Shown here piece by piece: positions 36,797 to 47,620 of a stretch of DNA of 64,000 nucleotides. The notes below the pieces were generated by a model, which did not search any database, had not been told where the DNA came from, and saw nothing but the letters and a program-made list of their open reading frames with translations. Source of the DNA: Selaginella tamariscina (Eukaryota > Streptophyta > Lycopodiopsida > Selaginellales > Selaginellaceae); the NCBI GenBank assembly GCA_003024785.1, contig PUQB01000914.1, forward strand, positions 1 to 64,000, in the 5' to 3' direction. The translations under genes were made by a program, and so were the position numbers. Every line of letters starts with the position of its first letter. Positions within the stretch are counted from its first letter, which is position 1.

Positions 36797-38503
36797 TGTC
36801 AGAGTTTTAACCCAAAGGGCCAACATGTGGCAACATGTGGCTGCCAGGTGGCAACATGTGGCTGCCAGGTGGCCATTCGGCGTCATCACCCTATGTGAGC
36901 AACGCTAAGTTTCCTAGAACAACCCCAACGACCCCTAGGGTTAGACTCTAATGCCCAAGTGGATAGGAGACTTAGGGTTTAGCCTAAGTCTCCGAACCCT
37001 TGAGGGATAACCCTAGTTGACTTAGGGTCTTGCCCTAGAAGACCTAGACAGGCTCATGCCCTAACCCCCATCAAGGAGACGTGTGTTCCACACATACCCC
37101 GTGACAAAGCTAAGGCATCGTCACTTACCCTTGAGGAATCACCCTCATCTAAGAGTACAACCCCTTTAGGGTGACAAGGGGTACCCTGAACCACGACTAA
37201 CCCCTAAGGGTTTGAGTGGCCAAGTTATACCCTAAACCTAGGTTAGTACTTAGTGAGGACACGAGTGTGCGTCGTAAGCGGACACGAGTGTTCTGCTAAG
37301 CAAACTCCCTAAGGCTAGGTTTGGGATAACCCTAAGCACATGACCTTGCGAGTGCCTCACGAAAGGGCTCCTGCTAACATGTTTAGGTTGTTCAACCCTT
37401 GAATTCCAAGGAGAACACTCCCCTAGCCAAGTGTGCCAAAGCACACTTAGTTATGAGACCTAACCTCCCTTGAGCGGATGCCCAAGGCTTAGCACCTAGT
37501 GCAAGCACAAGCATGTCTATTTGCTAAAGTATCCAACCCCTTGGCGACAACCCATAACATAATCCCAAAGGGCGTGCCTCAGGCGTTGTACCATGTGACG
37601 TTTAACCTAGTGTCATATCTCCATGTGACACTGCCTTCCTTGATGTGGGTTATCATGCCATAGCCCTTAGATTTAAGAGTTGCACCAAGTGCCACAAACA
37701 TGGCTCCTAAATGCCGACTCTAGAACCCTCAATGAACCCTTAGGAACCAAGTAACATGAACCTGTCAAACAAGATCCCACGCTCATAGTTGGACAAGGAC
37801 ACGGATGTGCCTTGTTTGGCCGTGAGTGCTACACCTAACTTGACGTGGAGGAGGAGGCTGGAAACAAGCCTCAACCTCTGCCTCTTGGAACGTGCAGTCC
37901 GACAAGACCTCTCAGGCATGGATTCGTCAACGTTAAGGGTAAGTTATCCCGAAGGTGGGACGTACCCTTGGCATCTGGAAGTTAGGGCGGCACAATAGAG
38001 GGTTGTGCCTTGACGACACAAGCTAGAGCTTGCACCGGGAGAAGAGTAACGAGCTCAGTTATGAACCCAGGAACCCTCACTCCTATATACTACCTTATTT
38101 ATGTGACAAAGCCCCCCCCCCTGTTTTCTTGTTTACATAAGTGGCTAGCACTGAAATCTCATTCTAGAGGGAAATACTTGGTGAGTTATCCATCGACCCC
38201 TAAACCCTAACCTGTCAAACCTGGAGATATTTTAAAGCATATCCGACATGCCGAACTCACCAGAACTAGCCATTAATCCAACCGGACACGAAAAACCAAG
38301 GTAAGAGTTTTTTAGATGGAAGTGCTAGCTTCGCTCAGAGTTTCTTGCAAATACCTAATGACACCCGGCTGGACCATCACTAGATATCCAAGTGCACTAA
38401 GCGGGCCTATTTCTTCTACACCTAGGGCTTATCAACATAGTACAGTAGGTAACAACAGTCAACGTCCAAAGTAAAGGGTTGAGTCATAGTAAAAACTATG
38501 ACA
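36797..38503. repeat. Solo LTR of the chromovirus family (1,707 bp)
   Basis: Begins TGTCAGAGTTTTAACCC, ends AAAAACTATGACA, and is flanked by a perfect CGTAT duplication (36,792-36,796 and 38,504-38,508). The host coiled-coil sequence resumes on the other side. Its interior is rich in ccctaaccctaggg-like words but shows no gene. Confidence 0.85.
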
Positions 38504-38508
38504 CGTAT

Positions 38509-38883
38509 GGAGCTCTGGTAACCGTCTCCTCACTCGCGGAACGCTGACTGGTCGAAGACCCGCATAACTCGACACAGACCACCAGGGAGCTAGAGGTACA
38601 CACCCAGCTATAGGCTCAACTCCTCGTGGCAAGGGAACATGAGCTGCAATACTCACGAGAACGGACTCATGACTTGGAGGGTTAGCTCAAGCAGGTTCGG
38701 GAGCAAATGTAGGGTCCAAAGCAAAGCTCCGGAGGGTGATCACGCTACGGAAGGCGACCATCACCACGCTGAAGACCACACTAGCCGCAATAGAGAACGA
38801 AATCACCATGTACTGGGAGCTCCACGGGGTGGATGTCTAGAGCACATGGCCCGAGGACATGCCAACGAATAAGCCCGAGCATT
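38509..38883 (+). mobile_element. Remainder of the gypsy internal region
   Basis: Continues the sequence cut by the solo LTR up to the next LTR. Helical, charged translation in pieces (REHELQYS, ALEDH-like), no recognised domain. Confidence 0.4.
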
Positions 38884-39559
38884 TGGTTGATGGTGGTCTA
38901 ACACTGTCAAAACGGCCAGTTGGCGCAAATGAGCAACACGATGAAGTGTCGAATGAGGAAGGTATCGCAGGTACGAATTGATGGCAACAGATGTTAAGTG
39001 GCGGCGTAACCAGGCATAGATCCGATCGTCTGGACAACTACCCAGGGTACGCATGACAGCACGCGTGAGAGAGGCGCATAAATGTGATAGACAGGACTCT
39101 ATCATAGGGCGGCAGACCAATAGGAATGCGCCACCTGTACCTAGGGTCTAGCACTAGGTAACTCACTATATAAGTAGGAAGGCTGGTAGTGGGTCGAGGT
39201 CTTTTAGAAGTCAAGTCTGCGTCTTGTATCTTGCTCCTTTATCAGAGATAGTTTGTACTCAGGCAGGCATTATAAATATATCCATACTCCTTCTATTCAC
39301 CTTACAAGCGGGGATTCCCCGCTTGTCCCACTCCTAGGCCAAGCAGCACTCTTTGCCAAACCACCATAATAGAACTCCCCCACCCTATACACACCTCGTG
39401 GCGTCCGGGTAGAGGCCATTTAACACCTTCTATTACTTCTGAGTAAGGCCAGCTTGCTGGTTCAGACCCTCCAAAGTTGGACGCTATCCACAGCGTTCTG
39501 GCGACCACTGAGGCTTCCTAAGAAGCACCACATCTAACCTATGGAGTCCTTAACGACTA
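38884..39559 (+). repeat. LTR of the third gypsy family, plus orientation
   Basis: Begins TGGTTGATGGTGG and ends CCTTAACGACTA, homologous to 20,185-20,845 in the same orientation. Flanks of the two (tagag / cacaa) do not match, so they are not proven ends of a single insertion. Confidence 0.65.
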
Positions 39560-40993
39560 CACAAGATCTCAGATTTTCTTTTAAAAAATAATCCAAGTCT
39601 TACGACTCAAATCATTTATAAAAGTTAAGAAATACTTAGCCTTTTTGAATGACAGAATTTGCATTGGACCACACACATCAACGTGAATCAACTCAAGCAA
39701 ATCACTTGCTCTGCTTCTAATTGTCTTGAAGGGTTTATAATTCTTGCCAAGAGCACAAGCTTCACATGGAGTAAAAGTTAGCTCATTAGATATTTTTAAA
39801 CCATTTACCATTATTCTCAATGTAAAAATCCTAAGTAATGAGCAATGGCCAAGATGTTTGTGTTAAATATCACAAGATCCCTTACCAATTGAGATAAGAA
39901 TTAAAGAACTTGTAAACTCCTTGTCTCTGAATCGATACAAGTTTTTTTCTTAGGAGTTATTACAACCACATCATTAGTTCTTCTATTTTGAATTGCACAA
40001 GTTTTATCATCAAAACAAAGACTGTTATTCATATTCGCTAATTTTGCAATGGATAGTAAATCCTGAGTGAGATTCCCATGAGAAGTATGGATGTTGTCGC
40101 CAATGCTGTTTACACCATACTCATTATTGTTTCCCAATTGCATAGCATGCTAGTGAAGACAATTTCTGATTTCATGTTGTCCTCTTTCAACTTGAAAGAA
40201 CCTCCACCCTTCAAGATTTTACTATTTTTCTTTGTAGTTTACTAAGAAGAATTTCCTACAAACAAAGCTTGATTATATTTGAAATGGAGAATTCCCACAT
40301 CTTTCCTTGTGACGATCTCTTCATTGACGGCAAGTATGACATGACTAAGCTAAAGCTTGTCAACATGCATTAAGTTATTATGAAGAGAAAGAAATAAATT
40401 TGGAAAGAAGTTTATTCTTTTTATTTAACTCCTCAATTCGTTGGTACGTGTTCTTCATGTCATTTATAAACTGATCAAAAATTTTGGACTCTGTCCACCA
40501 CATGCTAACCATCTATGCGTAGAAATGGCCAATTTGGACATGTGTCTGCTAACTATACTTCTTGCATACTTCTTTTAGAACTCATTGTTGGTGTAGCTCT
40601 CATCAAAATTGAGATCGTCCAGCATGCTCTCCATTACAACAAGCTCAATTATTGTCAACTCCAAGTGTCCACCGTTTGGTACCTGCATCAGCTCTTGGCT
40701 TCAACTCATTGCCACTCACAATGCCCCAAACTCCCTCGCCCTTGAGGATGAGCTCCATTCAATGCCTCCAACTCGAGAAATTTTCAGATCCATTATAAAT
40801 GAAAATGGATTGACCATTGAAAAATGTGACAGTGACAACATCTTCATCCTTATGCTCCCACTTTGATACCATGATAAATAACAAATAACTGGATTGAAAT
40901 AAGGAAATACAAGAACTTTCACAGAAGAACAATGAAAACAATTGTTTACAAAAGGAGAAATGAGCTTACTATATACTGGTTTGTTATTTATCA
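39560..40993 (-). mobile_element. Ty1/copia fossil, 5' half, inserted in a beta-glucosidase gene
   Basis: Minus strand, starting with a 122-bp LTR (40,993-40,872), a primer site TGGTATCAAAG from 40,871 down, a gag region, then GAG-pre-integrase and the start of integrase (CEACALGKNYKPFK, LLELIHVDVCGPM, SRKTWI) at 39,820-39,581. The rest is cut off by the LTR at 39,559. It is the same family as 351-2268. Several breaks. Confidence 0.8.
40872..40993 (-). repeat. Copia LTR, 122 bp, with 14-bp inverted ends
   Basis: Begins TGATAAATAACAAA and ends TTTGTTATTTATCA, an exact 14-bp inverted pair. The copia primer site abuts it at 40,871. Beta-glucosidase coding sequence starts directly after it. Confidence 0.75.
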
Positions 40994-41447
40994 GAATAAG
41001 TCTGTGCTTAACATGGTCTGAACCTGGATATGACTCACCACTAGATGTGAACGCTACACGAACAACTCTGGACTTTGAGCTTGGATGGTATTATCGTAAT
41101 GTTTTCACCAGTTTGATGATCGTTTTTCTGTAGCTTCTTGGATCCAATAGTCTATGGACAATATCCACTGAGCATGCAACAAAATGTTGGAGACCAACTG
41201 CCTGGAATTCAGCGAGGAAGAGTTTGGTACACTCAAAAGGTTCCATGGATTTTCTTGGACTCAACTACCTGACAGCTAAATATGTGATGGAGCCTAGTTC
41301 CACCAGCAACATACAAGGTGAAGATTTCACGAAAGACATGCATGTTTCCATGACTTGTAAGTGTTCGAGGTTTTGTCTTTGTTGAAGCTTTCTGCATTGC
41401 TCTCTCAGATTGACAATATGGAACTTTGATTGGGCCTATGGATCCGG
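40994..41447 (+). pseudogene. Glycoside hydrolase family 1 beta-glucosidase, C-terminal fragment
   Basis: GH1 beta-glucosidases remove glucose from plant glucosides. Readable blocks: TWSEPGYDSPLDVNATR, LDFELG (near 41,085), then after a 46-nt GT-AG intron (41,089-41,134) FLDPIVYGQYPLSMQQNVGD, a one-base frame change near 41,220, MDFLGLNYLTAKYVMEPSS, and after a second intron (about 41,357-41,410) YGTLIGPMDP. The catalytic Glu regions (TFNEP, ITENG) are not present. The 5' part is cut by the copia LTR at 40,993, and the 3' end meets an oppositely oriented UGT fragment at 41,448. A truncated gene. Confidence 0.75.
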
Positions 41448-41828
41448 CTATTGATAAAAGCGATCCAGAGACCTGGGACCCAATATATGGTGCCTTGTGC
41501 TCAATAGCATGGGGACTTTACAAGCTTCTCGGCTGAGTTTCACACACCCGGCCGATGAGGAAGACCACGAGGTCTGGTTGTCGTGGCCTCCCAGATTGAT
41601 AGGTGGCTGGCAACCTTTGAGGGGGACAAATCGAATACCTGGATCTTCACCCCCGACGTTCTGCATAGCCAGAGTTTTCCTCAAACGTGGGAGGCGATCT
41701 GGGAACGTAATAAAGCTGACATCGGCACCGGATTTGACGAGCTGCTGAGCTAACATGAGAGCAGGAGTTGCATGGCCTTGAGCAGGAAAAGAATACAGGA
41801 CAACGTGCGGCTTCTTTTGTTGCAACAT
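41448..41828 (-). pseudogene. UDP-glycosyltransferase N-terminal fragment
   Basis: ATG at 41,826-41,828. The 126-codon frame opens with HVVLYSFPAQGHATPALMLA, the plant UGT start with the acceptor-site His in PAQGHATP, followed by QQLVKSGADVSFITF. It breaks off after about 95 recognisable residues, so the acceptor domain is incomplete and there is no PSPG box anywhere nearby. It is a different subfamily from the pair at 7.6-10.5 kb (PAQGH rather than GVGH/GKGH). It abuts the GH1 fragment tail to tail. Confidence 0.75.
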
Positions 41829-42274
41829 TTGCCTACCGCCATTGCTAATGTTACTAAATCACAGGTGCTCGCAGCCGGGAGCAAATGAGACTTGCTAATA
41901 CAGTTGCTTCTCAGTTGATTTTTTCTAGTTTAAGTTACCAATTTGATGGGTTATTTAAACTGAAAGGATGTCATCCCACGTTTTTCGTCACCCTTCAGTT
42001 ATACCCTTTTGCCAGACATACAGGCTTCCAACAATCTTGCTCCCATGTTTTTTACGCACATCGTTTAGCAAGAATTGAACCCACAACCTCTATATTGCAT
42101 GAACAAGAGTGAATCTCACTGTAGCAGTGTCAACCATCCACGCTATTTGGAGAGAAATACCGTAAATCATAAACATTAATGAAAAGAAAATAACATTTAA
42201 GAACTCACTAGTTAGTTCATATTTTCTTCAATATTATAAACTAATGAATTTTAATCAACACACAGAGCACTGCC
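41829..42274. other. Intergenic region, no gene seen
   Basis: 446 bp between the UGT fragment start and the 3' end of the P450. AT-rich, no motif recognised on either strand. Confidence 0.5.
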
Positions 42275-44032
42275 TTAGGCATGAAGCTTGATCATATATC
42301 CATTTGGCACGCAAACATTGCCATGAATCATAGCCTCCTGAGGTTGAAGATCATCCCAACTGTGTATACAACAATTGATTAAGTTCTCAGATCTCATGCT
42401 TGAGCTTTACCTGAAACGTGTGATAAAGTGATGCAAAAAGATACCGATTTCAAGCTTTGCAATATCTATTCCTGGACATTTTCTAGGCCCACCGCCAAAT
42501 GACAGGAAATTCTTTGTTGGTGTATTATCCCATCTCCAAGGATTGAATTTATAAGGATCCGGATACAATTCAGGATTTGTATGAATTGTTAAGTTGGAAA
42601 TGATTAAGCTCCATCCTTTTGGAACTATGACATCTACATAACAAGATGAGAAGACATTTCTGAATAACCTCTTACGTACCATTTAATTTTATATCATCCA
42701 GAGCTCTTCGAAACACAACGTAAGATTGAGCTCCCAATCTAAGAGTCTCGTGGATCACCTGCATGCACACAACATTTAGGTAGCCACCGGTTGACTTAGC
42801 AGTGTGCTTACATTATTTGTGAATTTCATAGCGAGGAAGTCGTCCCAGGTCAAGGGCTCCCCTTGTTTCTTTGCTTTTCGTATAGCCCAATGTTCTTCCT
42901 GCATTTTGCATAAATATACAAACACTGTAGCCTTATATTAAATTACCTGAACAGCAACCAAAACTTCGGGGTTTTCTTTAATATATTTCACTGCCAAGGT
43001 GATCGCACTTGCAGTGGTATCAAACCCTGCAAACATGACGCCCAGCATGAAATCCAGAATTTGTTCCATCGTGAAGCTCCCGTCTGCTAGTATGCCTTCC
43101 AAAAAATCACCAGTTTTTACTGAACTCAACTTTCTTTTCTCCACAATCTTTGTTAATAACGCGCACAGTCGCTTTCGTGCCTGCAAATGCATATTATTAC
43201 GATGATGGGAGTTGGTGAAATGTTGCTTGCCTGCAAACCATTGTAATACTTTGTCCCCGGCAAAGGTATTGGGAGACTCATAGCTCCACTAGCAAGAGCT
43301 GCAAATCTTCAAGCATCCCATTCTCCTTCATGTCCTCTAATTTCAAGGTCAAGAGCTGCTTAATTACCACAGAAAAAGTCACCTACAATGAAACAAGACA
43401 CCCGGATCAGTAAGAGAATGCCAGCATGAGATGTTCAACCTACACTTCTAGCTTCCACTGAAAGTGCAACAACTGATGAGTCCTTCCATGTGTTCAAGAC
43501 TTCCAACACACTCTCCTCAACTGTTGGCAGGAAATTGTGTTTGAGCCTTGAGTTCATGAAGCCCACCAACATCTGCCGTTGTTTCTTCCACAAATCTAGC
43601 TCCGTGAATATCACGGTCCATTTCCCAATCATGTTCTTCATGCTGACAGGAGACCATGAACGAAACAGCTTCCCTTCATTCTGGAGAATGTATCTAGCAA
43701 CTGTTGGATCTGTAACCATGACTGCAGGATTTCCCCATATGTGAGACTTGAACATCTGTCCATATCTGCAACAACTCAGAAAATATAAATTAATGTTAAA
43801 TAAGAAGATTTGATATGTACCTTGGAACTCGCTTAGCGAAGAAAGGCTCGGGCTTTGCAAGCTTATGAGGAGCAAAAAACTGAATGGTTTCTCCGATGAG
43901 TGGCAAGCCCATACTTCCCAGAAGAACACCAGTCGATCCAACTCTCTGAAGCTTAGGCTTCTCGGACTTGACTTTCCCGCCTTGTGTACTGCTTCTTAGC
44001 AAAAACAGAGTCGAAGAGATCAAAATCATCAT
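42275..44032 (-). CDS. Cytochrome P450, CYP85 clan
   Basis: ER-anchored haem monooxygenase; known CYP85-clan members oxidise sterols, brassinosteroids and triterpenoids. Eight exons: 44032-43821, 43765-43444, 43382-43231, 43180-42947, 42898-42812, 42758-42680, 42633-42411, 42359-42275. The start is an N-terminal hydrophobic anchor (MMILISSTLFLL). Then GLPLIGET, ILQNEGKLFRSW, the I-helix AGFDTT, the ExxR motif ETLR, YPDPYKFNPWRW, and haem loop FGGGPRKCPG with its Cys. TAA ends the frame after VPNGYMIKLHA. Introns are 55, 61, 50, 48, 53, 46 and 51 nt; the third is GC-AG. One base is missing near 43,304 in exon 3 (between EDL and ALASGAMSLP), the only break seen. The start ATG is chosen because upstream ATGs are out of frame. 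Confidence 0.85.
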
Positions 44033-44614
44033 GAAAAGACCCCATATCACTATCAAAAAACGGCATTGTCACAGAGTCGGATTGCAATGTAGAAGTGGTT
44101 CTTGCTCTTTAAACAAGAAATCAAGGGTGAGTCGAGAGAACAGCAGCACAGCTATTATACAAAGGCGAGGAGAGAGACAATGACTTGAACACAGGACGTT
44201 ACCGTTATACGGCCTTCACCGAATCATCATCTTGCGAAAATATGGCTCGTGAGAAACGTGGGATGGAAAGTTGAAACCTCGTTGTTCATATTGAGATCAT
44301 TCATTCAGAGATTAACTAACGTGCCCCAAAACGATCTAGAACGCATTTACATTTGGTCTTACAGCTCCATTTTTTTAATGGGTTATATAACTGGCAGCAA
44401 AAGCAAATAACACTAGCATCTCCGGACCACGATAAGGTCTCGACTCGAGTTTGTTAAGAAACTGCAAGCACAAGTCAGTAATACGTGGCCCATGTTAGCT
44501 TATTCATTACCGTGCAGTAGCATCACTACCACTGTTAAAATTAACTGGTGGCACAACGCACGTCTCCCCGGTGTTTAGAGAGTTCTTGGAAGTTTGGATC
44601 TGCAAACAATCGCG
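44033..44614. promoter_or_regulatory. Shared upstream region of the divergent P450 and SMO2 genes
   Basis: 582 bp between the starts of a minus-strand P450 and a plus-strand SMO2 gene, so both promoters must lie here. No coding sequence or clear core promoter was recognised. Confidence 0.35.
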
Positions 44615-45732
44615 ATGGCTTCTGTGTTGGACCGTTTGGCTGGTATGTTATGTTTGCCTACCATTTTGCAAAGGAACTAGAACTCTAGAATCTAGATGGT
44701 TTCGTTCCAGTAACCTCATCAACAACTTCAGCGATTTCCAGCTCGTATCGATCGGCAGCTTTATGATCCATGAAAGCATCTTTTTCCTGTCCGGGATTTC
44801 CTACATCTTCATGGAGAAGTGGGGACTTTTCTCCAAGTACAAAATTCAGATTCTTTATCCAAGTTTGAGTATTAGTTTTGTTATTACTGAACTCACAGGA
44901 GGGAAAGATGAACACTCCTGCTGCTCAGGAGAAATGCATACTCAAGTTGTTGCTGTATCACACTTGTGTAAATCTGCCGTATTCAAGTACATGGGATTCA
45001 GAAGCACTTTGCCTTTTCCTTCATGGTAAGCAGAGTGATTCACGGCCACGGAAAAAAATCAGAAGGCTGATCCGACTTTTACAGGAAAAATATGTTTTCC
45101 AGATTGTTTCGTACATTATCCTGGAAGACTTCATTTTCTATTGGGACACGGGATACTGCACACCAAATGGCTTCTATAACCATGTTCACACTTCACAGTG
45201 TTCATCACGAGTAAGCAGCAGCAGGTGACAGATATGTCATGGTGCTTAATTTGCTTGTTCTGAACTTGAAGGTATGCTACACCATTCGGATTGACGTCGG
45301 AGTATGCACACCCTATAGAGATTCTTTTCCTTGGTTTCGCGACAATCTTCGGACCAGCCATCGCAGGTCCTCATCTACTAACACTCTAGCTGTGGATGAG
45401 CGTCCGAGTTCTTGAAACAGTTGAGTGCATTGTGGTTATGACTTTCCATGGAGTCTCTCTAAACTTCTACCGATTTATGGAGGGTAATCCATCGTTGTTT
45501 AGGTTTCTGCCGTTTTGTAGAGTTGATTTTTACGACTACCATCATCGGCTTTTGTACACGAAATCAGGAAATTATGCATCCACGTTTACGTACATGGACT
45601 GGTGAGCAACTTTTTGTTTCTTTTGTGATTGAATGTGACTTTGAGCAAAATTTGGGTAAAATATTTGAAACGGACAAAGACTATCGTAGGAAGAATTATG
45701 AGTTTATACATGATACAAAAAAAGTTCAGTAA
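44615..45732 (+). pseudogene. SMO2: Sterol C4-methyl oxidase 2-type, decayed
   Basis: SMO2 removes the remaining C4 methyl group of plant sterols in the ER. The ATG at 44,615 gives MASVLDRLAG; then NNFSDFQLVSIGSF, HESIFFLSGI, GLFSKYKIQ, NTPAAQEKC, YMGFRSTLPFPSW, YIILEDFIFYW, H-box parts (ILHT, NHVHT, HSVHHE), [44 protein letters not shown] and TDKDYRRK. Decay signs: the intron donor after KIQ (44,853) reads AT instead of GT; about seven codons are missing after VNLP (near 44,980); frame changes lie near 45,145 and 45,175; and the third His box, HDYHH in the family, is YDYHH here (near 45,530), losing a likely iron ligand. The last intron also lacks a clear AG. Confidence 0.8.
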
Positions 45733-45962
45733 ATTTTATTTTTAAACACACTGCAGGTGGTATATAAAAGTGAATCAACGTATGTATCTATATTGGTTTA
45801 TGATTAAACAACAAGAAACACAATTGTTTTTCCTTCCCTGAGGACTCGTGATCATGTTGGTTTTTCAGAATTAAGGTAATGTTTATTTAGCTAGCTTATA
45901 ATAAGTAAGTTATGTTGTAGTGTCAGGCCGTCACAGAGTGGGGCTACACACATTGACAAACT

Positions 45963-47620
45963 ATGGAGGCCGCAAGCACAATTTGGATGGTTCTGGTTGC
46001 AATCATAGTTTTGCTCGTAGGAAAGCTGGTGGCTTCCTTGTTCAAGTCCAGAAGAAGGTATGTAAAAGTGGAAAGGCTTATGGAGGCTCAAGGGATCTAC
46101 GGACCCTCCTGCATCTTGGATATTTGGAAATGCGGCCCTCTCTTCGATAGCGATTCAAGAAGACATGGACTCCATTGATCATTACATTGTCCCTCGAATT
46201 TGGCCATTTCATGTTAAATGCCTGAGAGACTACGGTGAGCGCTGATATTTTTATCACACGGCTTCCTGAGATTTCTTTCTCTTCGATACAGCGTGCAACA
46301 ATATCTTGACTGGGGTCTTGGTTTGCAGCCGGTACTAAACGTTGCGGAGGAGTTACGAAATCCAAGCTCGAATGCTAGAGCGACCGGGATCCTTTAAGAA
46401 AATTATCGACTCTGTCTTCGGTAAAGGTATTATCAACGCAGATGTTAAAGTGTGGGCTGGTCAGAGAGCTCAACTCAATCCGGCATTTCATGCTGAAAAG
46501 ATCAAGGTAACATTGAATCTTTTTTTGCGTTTGAAGTTTATTATTTTATCGCTGAAGATGTTGAAGATGGGCGGAAACTATGGCTGCCTGCGTATAGATG
46601 GATGACTGGAAAAAAATGATTGATTCAACTGGAGGAACTGCTGAGATTGAGGTTCATGACGCTCTAGTTGAAGTTACAGCTGATATAATTGGTGAGACTG
46701 CATTTGGGACTAAAGGAGAGAAAAACAAAAGACGTGTCTTTCTGAATGAACTTCAAGACCAGGTAATGCGACAGGCTGCACTAGTACCCTCATACCAGGA
46801 TACAGGTAAACTTGCTCAATATTTCGAGCTTTTTTGATCGTAAGATAATGTTTTGATTTGAACTCAGATACCTCCGACAGAAGGAAACAAATTGGAGCGT
46901 AGAATGAACAAAGAGCTGCGGAGTATTTTAACCGAAGTCATTCAAACGCGGATTAGTGAAGCGAGCCCGGACTCAAGATCGTCAGGCGACAAGAGTTTCT
47001 ACGGCTATGACATGTTGGGACTGCTGCTGTCTGCAACCATTAAAGGTGACATGAAGAAGGTGGATGTTCCTTATCTCATTGACGAGTGCAAGAAACTTCT
47101 ATCTGGCGGGACAATGAAACATCTGCACATCTTCTCACCTGGGCCATGATGTTGCTAGCTCTTCATCCAGATGGCAGGACCGAGCTCGACAAGAAGCTCG
47201 AAGCCTTGAAGGAAAGCATACAAAGGAGTTGAATAAACTGAAGATTGTAAGTTTCTCAAATTAACGATCTTTATTCTCTTACTAACAATTTTTGCATGAA
47301 CAGGTTGGTATGATCATGTCAGAGGCACTTCGGCTTTACCCAATCGCTCCACAATCGTGCGAGAAACTACTGAGGATACTCGCGTTAACAGCAACAACGG
47401 GAGGATATTTATTCCAAAGGGGACGGTGTTACTGATCGACGCTCTTAGCATCCACCATAATAAGGAGTTGTGGGGCGAAGATGCAAGTGAATTTCGACCG
47501 GAGAGATTTGCAAAGCAGACTGAAGGTGGTACAGGAAAGTATTTACCATTCTGAGTCGGGCCGAGGAATGTGCCTTGGACGTGCTTATGCACTCACAGAA
47601 GTGAAATAGTTATGGCCATG
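45963..47620 (+). pseudogene. Cytochrome P450, CYP72 clan, decayed
   Basis: ATG at 45,963 with a membrane anchor (TIWMVLVAIIVLLVGKLVA). Then the clan block VERLMEAQGIYGPS, GNAALSSIAIQEDMDSIDHY, IWPFHVK, MLERPGSFKKIID, WAGQRAQLNPAFH, VEVTADIIGETAFGT, an I-helix region near 47,105-47,140 (AG..ETS, LLTWAMMLLALHP), ExxR in EALRLYP (47,322), FRPERF (47,495) and a haem loop near 47,545 (KYLPF, GPR, CLGRAYALTE). Introns are short, with GT-AG ends (for example 46,507-46,588). At least six one-base frame changes are seen (near 46,125, 46,290, 46,350, 47,110, 47,350, 47,550), so it is not expressed as a full enzyme. It lies 230 bp after SMO2 on the same strand. Confidence 0.75.

Noticed and set aside
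36900-38230. Interstitial telomere tract
   Set aside because: The ccctaa-like words are irregular and inside a solo LTR with its own duplication; not a (TTTAGGG)n tract.
20185-39559. A single giant gypsy element from 20,185 to 39,559
   Set aside because: LTRs match and share orientation, but flanking five-base words differ (tagag, cacaa) and the upstream and downstream hosts are different elements, so one insertion is not shown.
44853-44901. AT-AC (U12) intron in SMO2
   Set aside because: The intron begins ATTCTTTATC, not the U12 donor ATATCCTT, and ends CAG. A mutated GT donor explains it better.
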